From contig MU008172.1 of the NCBI GenBank assembly GCA_010909165.1, positions 744,001 through 808,000 of the forward strand: DNA of 64,000 nt, written 5' to 3'. The DNA is from Anthoceros angustus. Taxonomy: Eukaryota; Streptophyta; Anthocerotopsida; Anthocerotales; Anthocerotaceae. Both the position numbers and the translations under genes were made by a program. The number at the start of each line of letters is the position of its first letter. Position 1 is the stretch's first letter. Positions 34,740-45,872 of this stretch are shown piece by piece. The notes beneath the pieces were generated by a model. The model worked only from the letters and a program-made list of their open reading frames with translations. It made no database searches and was not told the DNA's origin.

Positions 34740-36803
34740 CTATAATCGCTGACTGAACCTTGAGTTGGGTGTGCAAGCGACTACGTCACGCCGAGGCGCC
34801 TTCAAATCCACCACCACCACGCTGATGTTGTCGGTGGAGCCCTTGGCAAATGCCAGCTTCATCAGCACCGCCGCAGCCATGCTGCAAGGGGATTCCTCTG
34901 CTTCATCTTCCCGCCCTGCCCCCGCTCCTGCTCTTGATCGCCCAGCTAAACATTTTCTAGCAATCTCACACACCGTGTCGTTTGGAATCACATCCCACAA
35001 GCCATCACTGGCCAATATCAAGCACTCGTCATCCTCTGTGCGCTGCGTGCATGTGACCTCCGGCTCAGAAATGACATAGGGTTTCAAATACCGATCGCCT
35101 GCACCGACCACACCACACAACAACAGTCACCTTCAGCACCTTAACCCAACTGCCCCTCCCACCTCAGTACACGCACAAACAAGACGGGCCGCCACCAGTT
35201 GCTCACCTATCGCTCTAGACATTGCCAGCACTCCCAAAACTCGATATCCACCCCAAGATATGACTCGGCCTCCAGCTGCCTCAATGCGAGCCAACTCATC
35301 TTGACGCTCAGGCTGTCGGGACACACGAACACAAATACATAAGTCACGGGGCTTCGAAAAACTTTCCTTTGCTCAAAACACACATCACTCAAAGCAACAC
35401 GCACAATGCACACAACGAGATGAGGGAGGGGGTGGTGACACATTGCCCACCCCGGAGAGCGGGAGGGACCGACGCCCCACAGCACAATGCACACACCTTG
35501 TGATCGATTGACAAAGGGATGGCCCTGCCACCGCGAGAAAGGACGGCTCGCGAGTCTCCACAATTTCCCACCACAATCTGGCAGGAGTTCACAACCGCCA
35601 CCACCGCAGTTGAACCCACCATTTCAGGAGCAATGGGATCGGTAGGGGTGGTTCGACCATCGGAGAGGCCCACGCCTCCAATCTCTTCATCTATCCTCTG
35701 GAAACAGGAGGACATGGCTCTAAGCCAGCGACTCTCGCTCACATCCAGGCCAACTTCGTCAGCCGCAGATGGAGTGCTGACAGTCTGCATTTCCTCAGCC
35801 AGGGCCCGATGCAATCGATCTGCACAAAATGCGGCCACCTGCACAAGCAACAAATTCATGACCGGAGCTGCACAAAGGGAAGAGACACAAGAACAGTAGG
35901 AGGCAGGGAATGTGGTAAGGGGGAGCCCACCTGCGATCCACCGTGTCCGTCGTAGACCCCGAAGAAGTGGAAAGGCGTGGCGGCTTGCAAAGCGCAACCC
36001 CCCATGGAGTCGCAGGGGAGAGAAACAAAGGCGGGCACAACAGAGACATAATCTTCCATGGTACGTCTCCGGCCGCACACAGAAACAGATCCATGCGGAG
36101 GGCAGGCGACAAGATGCACGGGCGTCAGCGGCAACGACGATCCTTCATGAGTCTGTCCCTGCGGGGGCGGCACAGCTTCCGCGGCCACCATGTTGGTGTC
36201 GTCATGCACCTGCATCTGCACCAGCTCCTCCTGCTCTCCATGTCCATCATCCACCTGCGTCTCCTCCTCCTTGAGGAGCTGCTGCTGCTGCTGCTGCTGC
36301 TCATGATGCTGATGTGGAGAGGTCAGGGAGACAGGCCCAGCAGCAGAACAGGGTGAGGGAACGGTGCCGGCATCACCCGCAGTAGCCACGACATCGGGGA
36401 CGCTGAGTGCCCGTCCTGCACCTGCCGACAAGGGAGGCACGTCGCTCAAAAGCTCACGAGAGCTGCTCTCTACACTGGAACTATCCTCCACTACCTCTGT
36501 GGCGGTTTGGACCTCTGCGAGAGAGCTGGGCGATCTAGCCACGATGTCGTAAGACTGGCTAGTCATGGAGCGCTTGCTGCGCTTGACAGCGGGCTCGGGG
36601 AAGGTTCCCGTCGTGATAAACTGCTTGAACCTGATGATCTCCAGTCGGCGGCGTCGAGCTGCGGAAGCACCACTTTCACATGGGAGCGAGTCATCCATAA
36701 AGGGGATGGTTCTGAGAGTGTCTGCTATTGCCATATCCTCCATGCCCAACATTCCGCCCTCTACCTGGGATGCAGCCTCCGCTGCGGCGCCACAGCTGCC
36801 CAA
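34740..36803 (-). CDS. Clade A protein phosphatase 2C (ABI1/HAB1-type ABA co-receptor)
   Basis: The product dephosphorylates and inhibits SnRK2 kinases and is itself inhibited by PYR/PYL receptors bound to abscisic acid. Four exons join in phase: 36803-35931, 35838-35497, 35312-35207 and 35098-34740, giving about 560 residues. The first 230 or so residues are a low-complexity regulatory region with poly-Gln (EQQQQQQQ). The catalytic domain starts [16 protein letters not shown]. The metal motif is [12 protein letters not shown], and further blocks are [23 protein letters not shown] and [14 protein letters not shown]. The loop [20 protein letters not shown] carries the Trp that in clade A enzymes inserts toward the ABA-bound receptor; [14 protein letters not shown] follows. 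This Trp plus the DRYLKP context separates clade A from other PP2Cs. The start codon lies 68 bp from a large tandem duplication. Confidence 0.93.
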
Positions 36804-36870
36804 CGGTGTTAGAAATGCTGTACAGAGATAACCTCACTCGCAGTTGCACTTGCAAACACAATAATGCCCG

Positions 36871-38508
36871 GCGCAGAGTAAGAGCTCCTAGCTATACACA
36901 CATGCAGCAGTAGCAGCAGCGTGGATGCGTAAAAAGTCCCACCATGCAATCCCAATGGAGTAGTATAGCTTAGCTAAGCAGGCTGAATTGCTCACTGACC
37001 TGTGCCAGGGCGGACCGCATAGAAAACAACAACTTGCAAGGGTGGTGCAGCTGCCGCTGCTAATAGTGCATTCGCTCGGCCCCTGCTCTGCTCTGCTCTG
37101 CTCTGTTCTGCTGTGTCCAACTTTTCTGCTTCCTTGCTTGCGTTCTTCTTTCCTTTCTTCCTTTCCTTCCTTCCTTCCTTCCTTCCCTCCCTCCCTAAGG
37201 TCCACCTTGGAAGCCCCTAGACAAAGCCCGGCCTGTTTGACAACTCCGGCTACCAAAGTAGGGCACGACAGGGCGCAAAGTGCGCATGCCAACCATGCTT
37301 CTTCTGCTTCTTCCTCCGCTGTGCCAAGGGCCCGGCTGGGGCATCATACGGGTCCCGGGTCCCCGCTACGTGCCACGCTCCGCGCTCTCCGCGCCAGGAG
37401 CACGAGGTGAAGGCGGCACCCTAGAAGTTGAGCAATAGCAGCAGCTCAGCTCAGATCCAGATCTGGGATGTCCATATAAGCGGCAGTGGCAGCTGGTGGC
37501 GGAGGCGAAAGGAAGCGGAAAGTCCCCACTTCTACTCTTCTCCCGGCGGGCTCCGCAGCGGCCCCTTGCAAGATGCACCGAGACGTACACGGCGAGTGGC
37601 TCCTCCGACGGTGCGGGTGCGGCGCCTTGCGGGCAGGGGAGAGGTGAGGTGGCAGTCAGGGCAAGCAGGCGGGCAGGGGAGGAGTGCGCGGCGCAGAGCA
37701 AGAGCTCCTAGCTATACACACATGCAGCAGTAGCAGCAGCGTGGATGCGTAAAAGTCCCCACCATGCAATCCCAATGGAGTAGTATAGCTTAGCTAAGCA
37801 GGCTGAATTGCTCACTGACCTGTGCCAGGGCGGACCGCATAGAAAACAACAACTTGCAAGGGTGGTGCAGCTGCCGCTGCTAATAGTGCATTCGCTCGGC
37901 CCCTGCTCTGCTCTGCTCTGCTCTGTTCTGCTGTGTCCAACTTTTCTGCTTCCTTGCTTGCGTTCTTCTTTCCTTTCTTCCTTCCTTCCTTCCTTCCTTC
38001 TTCCTCCTCCCTAAGGTCCACCTTGAAGCCCCTAGACAAAGCCCGGCCTGTTTGACAACCCGGCTACCAAAGTAGGGCACGACAGGGCGCAAAGTGCGCA
38101 TGCCAACCATGCTTCTTCTGCTTCTTCCTCCGCTGTGCCAAGGGCCCGGCTGGGGCATCATACGGGTCCCGGGTCCCACGTGCCACGCCCGCGCTCTCCG
38201 CGCCAGGAGCACGAGGTGAAGGCGGCACCCTAGAAGTTGAGCAATAGCAGCAGCTCAGCTCAGATCCAGATCTGGGATGTCCATATAAGCGGCAGTGGCA
38301 GCTGGTGGCGGAGGCGAAAGGAAGCGGAAAGTCCCCACTTCTACTCTTCTCCCGGCGGGCTCCGCAGCGGCCCCTTGCAAGATGCACCGAGACGTACACG
38401 GCGAGTGGCTCCTCCGACGGTGCGGGTGCGGCGCCTTGCGGGCAGGGGAGAGGTGAGGTGGCAGTCAGGGCAAGCAGGCGGGCAGGGGAGGTGCGCGGGC
38501 GCAGAGCA
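36871..38508. repeat. Tandem duplication of about 820 bp upstream of the PP2C gene
   Basis: Copy 1 is 36871-37690 and copy 2 is 37691-38498. Both start with GCGCAGAG(T/C)A AGAGCTCCTA, and the 10-bp GCGCAGAGCA recurs at 38499-38508, so each copy is bounded by the same short string. The copies differ by small indels and few substitutions. Within each are CTCTG and CCTT microsatellites and CCATATAAGC. On the PP2C strand, copy 2 has a perfect palindromic G-box CACGTG near 38175 (GGCACGTGGGAC), while copy 1 reads GGCACGTAGCGG there. The many overlapping frames over this interval are not genes. Confidence 0.95.
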
Positions 38509-38510
38509 AC

Positions 38511-38915
38511 ATGGAGGAGTCGGGTCGGGGTGAGCATGCGGAATTGCAAGGGCGGTTAACAATTGCTGAGCGAGGCGGGACACGTCAAGCAGGGATGGCG
38601 CCACCACTACGCCCGGCAGCAGCAGCAGCAGCAGCAGCGCGGCGGGACGGAGGGGGAGACGAGAGGCGAGGAGGAAGGAGGGAGGCGGATGAGGTGGTGA
38701 TGGAGGGGGAAGAAGAGAGGGAAGGGGGCGGGAGGGGCAGGAAAAGGAGCCTCGCTCCTGGGCTAGTGCTGGCGCGTTGGGCCGAGGAGAACGCCGACAC
38801 GGAGACGGAGACGGAGACGGACACGGAGACGGAGACGGAGACGGACACGGTCACGGACAAGGGGGAGGGAGGCGGAGAAGCGAGCGTGCCCTCGGCTGGT
38901 CGCTACTCGCCATAG
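38511..38915 (+). CDS. Low-complexity open frame, doubtful
   Basis: 134 codons start at an ATG just after the duplication. The composition is Ala/Gly/Glu/Arg-rich with poly-Ala and a Thr-Glu repeat produced by the ACGGAG hexanucleotide run at 38796-38850. No domain is visible. It may be chance in GC-rich DNA. Confidence 0.15.
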   Translation: MEESGRGEHAELQGRLTIAERGGTRQAGMAPPLRPAAAAAAAARRDGGGDERRGGRREADEVVMEGEEEREGGGRGRKRSLAPGLVLARWAEENADTETETETDTETETETDTVTDKGEGGGEASVPSAGRYSP

Positions 38916-41026
38916 CTAAGCAAGAGCAAGAGCAGGAAGCAAAGAGCGGAGCAGAGCCGGCAGCTGACTCGAGGCCGGTGAAGGGTAACCGGAGGGCGGG
39001 GTGGCGGGTGCCGGGTGGCGGGTGCCGGGTCGGGTACTGCCGCCTGGCCTAATAGGTATAGGCCACGCGTCCGGGCGCGCGGCGCTGCGCGTTAAAGCGA
39101 GATGCCGTCCCGCGGCCAAACACCGGCATCCAGGTGTCTCGCCACCGAACCCGGGGATTAAGATGGCAGCGATGTCCAGGGCTCCTCAATGCCTCAATGC
39201 AGGAAGGTGCGTGGAAGGGACGTACCGGGACACGTAGGTCAGCTGCGGTGTCCGGTGTCCGGGGCCCGCTCCCCGCGCGCCACCTCGCCGATATGATTGC
39301 CGCGCGCGTAGCAGCGCCCTTCATCCAGTTGGACCGTACCTGCTCAACATGGATCTCTTGTCCTCGTACCTCCGCGATTCCTTTGCTTTTCCACCCCGGG
39401 CAAGCGGCACCCGGCACCCGGCACCCGGCACCCGGCACCCGGCACCCGGCAAGCCCTAATTTTAGCCCATCCGCGCTACATGGACTCTGCCAAAATGCGC
39501 CTACTGCGACTTGACCCCCTTGTTGCTCTCGTGCTGCATCGCTGCAGCTGCAGATGCATATGCACACGCACACCCCTGCTTGCTCCTTTCTTTCTTTCCT
39601 TCCCCTTCTTCGCCTTCCTTGCTTCGCGCAGAATATCACACCTGCGATGTTCCATGCTTCAGAAAGGAGGGCAAGTCCGAGACCGTGACAAGCAGCGTTG
39701 CAAAATTTGCACTGCTCTCTTTTCCCACCACCACGAGGAGGAACCAGTTAAACGTGCCCGCTTTTCTGATGCCATGCCTGTACCGCTTGTGGCACAAACC
39801 CCCATGCACAATTGCACATCCGACCGATGCACCGTGCGGCCGGCATCCGATCTCCCTTCATCTGCTTCGTCTGCTTCTGGCCCGGCAACTGCTTCTGCTT
39901 CCTTATTAGGGTTCACATACGTCCTGCTTCCTCTTTAGGGTTCCAAATTACAAGACTGGTGATTCGTTCACGAAACACTTTCAAGCTCATGAGCCCATGT
40001 GGGTCGCTGGATGTGCCAGGCTGCCAGGCTGCCAGGCTTGTGTGGCCGATGACCTCCTCCCCGTCATGCTTCGTACAAGCCCTACGAACTGAACCGCTTG
40101 TGATGCCTCCTTCGGTTTGAAATGCTCTCTCTCCCCGGGTTTAGGCGATGCGTGCCGGTGCCCGTGCCGGTGCCCGCGCACTTGGGCACTTGGCACCCGT
40201 GCCTCCTCCAACTCGACCCCCCTTCTTCAAAAATCAAATCATACAAAACCGAATATCTTCAACTTATGTATTTAGATTAGATATGATTTCGAGAGCAGCG
40301 TTTCTTCCACGGCGCACACGTCATAGGCGAACCTAACACTATCTTGTCCACAGCTGGCCGCCTGTGTCTGGCCCAAGTGTCCGAGTCGTGACGGCAGGGT
40401 AACAAACACACCAGCCAGCTTTGGTCGAAGTCGGGTCAGGGCCAGGTCGGGTCAGGATGGCTTCGTCGCTTATCACAACACGCGTTAAGAGACGGGACAT
40501 ACGACGCCAGGAACAAGCCGACACATGGCCGTCTCCCGCGCAACTCCCGCTGGTCTCACTCCGTTATTGGAATGGGACATGGAGGTGCTGCCACACACGG
40601 CACCTTGCCAACATGAGGCATCACATGCGCACAAACACACAAACAGTGGTACGCCAATATTAGTTATGTCAAATCACTCAACAACAGATAGCTTCCTCAG
40701 GCAGCTGATCCCACCATGTCTCACTTCCGACTCTACAGCACCATGAACTCAGCATACGAGTTTGTCCACTCATTCACCAGTCGAAACTTCTACATTGTAT
40801 GGAAGCAGCCGCCTTCATAATGCGTCTTGCTTGCTCTCTACTTCAAAACAAGACTCCCTCCTTTTCCTCCTCCTCCCCATCCTCCTACTCCTCCTCCTCC
40901 TGCCCCTCCTCCCCCCTGCCCCCCTCCTTCTACTACTCCCTCCTCCTCCTCCTCATCCTACTACTACTCCCTCCTCCTCCTCCTTGCTACTATCCCCCCG
41001 GTCGGCCGGGGTGTACATAATTCAAT
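38916..41026. repeat. GC-rich intergenic DNA with short repeats and a polypyrimidine tract
   Basis: GGTGCCGGGTGGC repeats lie at 39003-39032. A perfect heptamer array (CCCGGCA, about six units) lies at 39406-39450. GTGCCGGTGCCC repeats lie near 40151-40180. A CTCCTC-rich polypyrimidine tract spans about 40857-40990, just beyond the SnRK2 stop. No gene is supported. Confidence 0.7.
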
Positions 41027-42934
41027 TTACATGGCACACACAAACTCCCCGCTACTGTCCACTTCTGGATCGATGTCATCGACCAAATCCATGTCATCTA
41101 GGCCCGCATCTCCCAGATAATGATCTATGCCTGGTCCAGGTGTCCTGGCTTCCTCGATGATGTGCATGATCTCCTCGATCTTTTGAGGTGGGTGATTTGG
41201 ATCATCGAAATCATACGTCGAGTCAGCTCCGTCTCCCAGGTCTGCAGGCAGGTTCTTGAGAAACCACGGATGTCCCCTGATCTCGTTGATGGTAATCCTC
41301 TGGAATACGGACACAACAAACGTGTCAAAAGAGACCAGCAGCTTCCCAAACCTTCTCTCGCACCACCTTCAATTCAGGTTACTCACTTTTACAGGATTCG
41401 CAACAAAAATCCGAGACAAAAGATGGCGACAATCCGATGAGATGTGCACGTAGTCCGGTACAGAGTACTGGACACTCAATATTCTCTGCACACAACACAT
41501 TCAGGTAGTGTCACGACGTCAAGACTGCCACCACATCATGTTCCAAATTTCTACACCGAAGTATTCAAGGATATCAGGTTTACAGTGGTTACCCCAATAG
41601 TCTTTCGAAAATTTCTAGGATCTTCGGGGTCTTCAAAGGGGTAGGCTCCTACCAGCATCACATAAAGGGTGACTCCACAAGACCACACATCTGCGATCTG
41701 TTAACGGAAAGGACATGACAACTGCTTAGTGTGTCGGTTGAGGGGATAATCACGACCCTTGTGGAATCAGAAAAAACGCAATGTGCAATTACCTTGCCAT
41801 CGTACTCCTTCTTGGATAGCACCTCAGGAGCAATATAGGCTGGCGTCCCAACAGTGGACTTGGGTTGTGAATGTAATAAGGAAGACTGGGGCACAAACAG
41901 AAAGAGTGAGACTTTAACTAGCACCATGGCCATCTTAGACCTTCACCACAATACCAGACATCACTGAAATTTCAAGAATGTAGACAATCATCGTGCAGCC
42001 AATGAGAATGCCATGCTACAACCAGCAAAATTTGCAGACACCTTAGAATAGCCAAAATCACATATTTTGAGGCGGGGAGCCGGACTGCCATCCAGAAGAG
42101 TGTTCTCCAGCTTCAGGTCCCGATGACAGATTTCCTACCACACACAAGCAGTACAATGAGAAGGATAATCGTTGACAAGATCGGAGAAAGAACGCAAAGC
42201 CAGCTCCCTTCCACCGGTGCCAAAACGGGACTGTTGGCTCATTATTGTTACACCGTGTACCCTTGGTGCTTACCATTGAATGACAATAACTAACCCCTGA
42301 GATAAGCTGCTGGAAGAAGAATCTGGCCTGTGGTAATGAAATGCATTAATTTCCAAAGCATGAACCTCAAATATGAGACTAAAACGACACATGAAAGAAC
42401 ATGTCCATGGGAATCACGAAACCGATGAGGCTTGGTAGAGAGGCATTACTTCATCTTCACTGAAGCGGCCAGCATTGCAGATGCGTTCGAAAAGCTCTCC
42501 ACCAGCAGCGTACTCCATGACGATTGCGAGGTGAGCAGGCGTAAGCATGACCTGGAAGCAACATGGGCGATGGCTGAGTCCAACGAGCGAGCCAAACCGA
42601 GGCAAGAACGACATCTGGGTTCCCACACCCACCGGTGAGAGCAAAGAACACACACCTCCTTGAACCTCACAATGTTGGGATGACGAAGGGAACGATGATT
42701 AATAATCTCCCTCTGCACATTCTCGTCGATCTTTTCCCCCCGTTCAATATACTTGACAGCCACCAGTTCACGGGTCTTCTTGTCGCGCATTAGGCGAGCC
42801 ACCCCGAAATTGCCAGACCCAATGTCCCGGACCAGCTCATAGCGGTCTCCATCCTGAAGATCCGGAAAATCCATGTCGAGAGCGGCAGCCTTGTGCGCCA
42901 GGTGGGTGGAAGACGGGCCTGCCTGTGCGTCCAC
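41027..42934 (-). CDS. Subclass III SnRK2 protein kinase (OST1/SnRK2.6-type)
   Basis: This Ser/Thr kinase is activated in ABA and osmotic signalling and is inhibited by clade A PP2Cs. Eight exons join in phase; the first are 42934-42656, 42551-42450, 42327-42274, 42134-42042 and 41885-41793. Motifs in order are [18 protein letters not shown] (Gly-rich loop), VAVKYIERG (ATP Lys), [16 protein letters not shown] (catalytic Asp), [10 protein letters not shown] (DFG) and [18 protein letters not shown] (activation loop with the Ser residues phosphorylated in this family). These are followed by [19 protein letters not shown] and [18 protein letters not shown]. Beyond the kinase domain, the SnRK2 box ([10 protein letters not shown]) is followed by an acidic ABA box ending [14 protein letters not shown], which places it in subclass III. 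The exon 6/7 join ([16 protein letters not shown]) is the least certain. Confidence 0.94.
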
Positions 42935-45044
42935 ACTGCCATACCAAACGAGGGCCCGCTAAGCTGCTCCGGCCCCCGAGACGGCAAGAAATACGAAGCA
43001 GGGGGAGGAAGGGCGAAATGAGCCCAAACCCTCAGCAAATTCAAGGGGAACGAGGAGCACAAATTGGCGGCCGACCTGTACGAAAGACTGTACTACGTTG
43101 GAGGACAGTGAAACATAGCGACGGGCGGGCGCGTTGCCATGCCCTGGCTGCTACCACCCGCGCGCGCGATCTGCACACAAGCGGCTGAAGGGGTTGTGGT
43201 GAGAAGGCAGCACAACATTTAGATGATCCGCACCGCAGCTGGAGCACGCACGGCAATGATGCAACAGGCAGCTCAAGTGGAGCAGAATGGGGAACAGGCG
43301 GGATAGGGACGGGGAGATAGAGGAAAGGGAAATCCACCTTGCACGGCTCCTGGGGTCAAGCAGCTTCTACTCCTGCTCTTCTTCCTCCGCCTGCTCCTCT
43401 TCCTGCTCCGATAGCTAAGGTGGCTCAGCCGGGAGGCGACCCTCGCAGGGGCGCGGAATGCACGAAGAAGTTGCAGGACGAGAGCCAGTCGAGCTCCATG
43501 AATGCCTTGGCTCGGCTTCCCCTCGCTCTCCTTGCTGCCCTCAGCTTCAGCTGTTGCGGCGCGTCTCTCTCTTGTCCGCTGCGCCCACTGCCCGGCCTCC
43601 GGTCCTCCAGTCAGCCTGGCTGGTACGAACCATGGGGTGTGGTTACCACCGTTCGCGGTCCAGCCCACATACAGCTATGTATCCGAGACTGTGGGTGAAC
43701 GGGTTGTACCGGTCGCTTGAGAGCCGGGGCAGCAGTTATTGCTCACTTCCTACCATGATCGGCCGCGGCGAAACCCGGCGCAACCTCCTACACAGGTGGC
43801 AGCTTCTGCACGGGGGTCAACGAAATGGACACGCAGCTCATACAGCTGACAGCACCTTCATTGGGTAAAGTGAGCACTGAGCAATCGGCTCATTGTGTAG
43901 ATACAGTATGCAATATTGTCCTCCCACCAAAACTTCTCCACGCGCTTCTGCTACAATTCCAACCTTTGATGGCATTCAAAATTAATTACCATCCTGATGC
44001 ACAGATGCACTGCTGATCTCCAACAGACCAGGTGTCATGGTTATGCATCTGCCACGGACAGCGCTTCCTGCCGGGGCAACCTCACAATTCCAGGGACCGC
44101 CTCTCCACCACTTAATTACTGTGGCCCTCATCCACACACGAGAGGAACATTTCTCTGTCCGAGATTTCAGGCTGCCGCTCCTCGGACCCCGCCCGCCCAC
44201 AATGCATACATGTACACTGTAGAAACGTCCCCTCTCCATTTGAACGTATGCCATCCGCTGATTAGCGTCCCTTCGCCTTCTCCTCCTCCTTCCCCTTCCC
44301 CTTCCCCTTCCCTTCGAGAAAAAGTGAGGGAGGCCCACCAGAGAATCTCTATCTCAATTACATATGATATAAGTAAACACATCCACAAATTACCCTTCAC
44401 GCTTGAGGTCATTGATGACTCCAGTCTTTCAAGGCTCTTTATTCCGTTGTCCTTCACTGTGTCCAGAATTGCATTCCTCATTGGAGCAATGTCTGAAAGC
44501 CCTTGTGACGAAACGCTGGCGCCGTATCACGTCTTCAGAGTCCTCAGCCTCCCAAAGAAATGCCGTTCGTTACAAACACTTGAATAATCCAACATATCGC
44601 AACTTGGGGGTACGGCCGGATGCGCAATCCACAAAATCGCACCCACTGGGCATCCCCACTTGCCCACTTGAAGCGGGAGTATGTGTACGAGAGGGGCAGA
44701 GTTCTGCTGCCGCTGCCAAACTCGGGGGCGCTCATTGGCGGACTGCCTTCCCGCACCGAACGCGTGGCGCTGCTCATCACTCTGATCACCTGCCCGGGAA
44801 TCCAACCTCTGGTCATGTGACACCGAGCTCTGCTTGCGCCTGTTTCGCCCACGCCACCACCAGGTTTACATCACAGCCTCCATGTAGACAGGGTAGTAGA
44901 CTAGATCCATACCAAGCTCATTGATTGTGAGATGTGAAACTTCACACCGACAGCAGTTTGGCAAAGTATAAGCCAAATTGAATAACTTGCCTACGATTCC
45001 CTTCCTATTACCCACACCTACGAAACCAGACCTACGCAACCCGA
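42935..45044. other. SnRK2 5' region and intergenic DNA
   Basis: The first 300-400 bases are probably the SnRK2 5'UTR and promoter. Frames at 43339-43868 (+) and 43273-43668 (-) overlap and lack domains. CCTTCC runs occur at 44270-44320. I see no supported gene. Confidence 0.45.
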
Positions 45045-45872
45045 TCAAGTGCTCTGCGCGGGAGGCAGCTGCAAACGGAGCCCAGGCTTCGGCCGGCTGA
45101 AGGACGCTGGCACTCTGCTCTCGCCCTTGGCTTTCCGTTCCGCCTGGAACCTGGCCCATCTTGTCTCCCTCACTTGGTGGGGCATAAGCCTGGACGTCAC
45201 ACGCCGGAACTTGTCCGTCGACATCACCCTCACCCTCGCCAGTTCCGCCTCCTGTTCGGCCGTCATCTCCTTCAAGATCACCGTGAGGTGGCAGCGCGGC
45301 CGCTTCATCATCCCGCTTCGACCCTTGGCGTGATATGACCTCCGTTTCAGCATCTGCCCCTTGCCTACGAACGCCTCCGCGACCACCAGCCGCTCCTTGT
45401 CCAGGCCGTGGTTGTGGATGGCATTCGCTCTCGCGGAGTGCACTACCTTGTACACTATTTTGGCTGCACGCTTAGGAAGAACTTGCATCTGCATGAGAGC
45501 ATCCGTGCACCGCATCCCGCGAACAAGAGCTGCAACCAAATTCACCTTCTTAGGGCTTATTCTCACCTCCGACAGCACTGCCCTGGCGAAGTTCTGAGTT
45601 ACAGCGGACTTGGCACCGTCCTCCAGCGGTCCCGGAGCTTGAGAAAGAGGAGACCTCACCGGCTCTACCGACTCCCCAGCCGCGCTCTGTCGAACCTGGC
45701 TGCTGGACGCAAACCCTGCTCGCATCTGCAAAAATTCCTTCCATCCTCCCCTGCATGGTCCTGACCAAGCCCCTTCCTCAGACCTCAACAGGGCACCGCT
45801 CGTCCCTTCCGCATGGCTCAATTTCCCAAGCTGTTGCCGAACAAGAGGGAGCAACCGACGCCAACTTGCCAT
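45045..45872 (-). CDS. Mitochondrial ribosomal protein uL22 (L22), intronless
   Basis: This is a large-subunit ribosomal protein that lines the nascent-peptide exit tunnel. From ATG 45872 the product is about 275 residues. The first 95 or so form a presequence rich in Arg, Ser and Leu with few acidic residues at its start (MASWRRLLPLVRQQLGKLSH), which suggests mitochondrial import. An in-frame ATG at 45890 would add 6 residues. The L22 domain begins FARAVLSEVRISPKKVNLVA and includes RGMRCTDALMQMQVLPKRAA. It continues with VVHSARANAIHNHGLDKERL and ends GQMLKRRSYHAKGRSGMMKR, the conserved tip of the beta hairpin. An extra 65 or so residues follow (VRETRWARFQAERKAKGE), as in plant mitochondrial L22. 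There are no introns. Confidence 0.87.
   Translation of the reverse strand: MASWRRLLPLVRQQLGKLSHAEGTSGALLRSEEGAWSGPCRGGWKEFLQMRAGFASSSQVRQSAAGESVEPVRSPLSQAPGPLEDGAKSAVTQNFARAVLSEVRISPKKVNLVAALVRGMRCTDALMQMQVLPKRAAKIVYKVVHSARANAIHNHGLDKERLVVAEAFVGKGQMLKRRSYHAKGRSGMMKRPRCHLTVILKEMTAEQEAELARVRVMSTDKFRRVTSRLMPHQVRETRWARFQAERKAKGESRVPASFSRPKPGLRLQLPPAQST

Noticed and set aside
35389-36112. Plus- and minus-strand frames inside the PP2C gene
   Set aside because: The accepted exons explain the conserved motifs with matching phases; the alternatives read through introns or are shadows.
36888-38549. Many duplicated frames, apparently a pair of paralogous genes
   Set aside because: They are the two copies of a non-coding tandem duplication; frames differ between copies because of indels, which argues against coding constraint.
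40799-41120. Pro/Ser/Leu-rich frames at the SnRK2 3' end
   Set aside because: Caused by the CTCCTC polypyrimidine tract; they overlap the SnRK2 last exon on the other strand.
43339-43868. Frame with a signal-peptide-like start (MNALARLPLALLAAL)
   Set aside because: No conserved sequence follows it, overlapping frames are equally open, and no exon partners were found.
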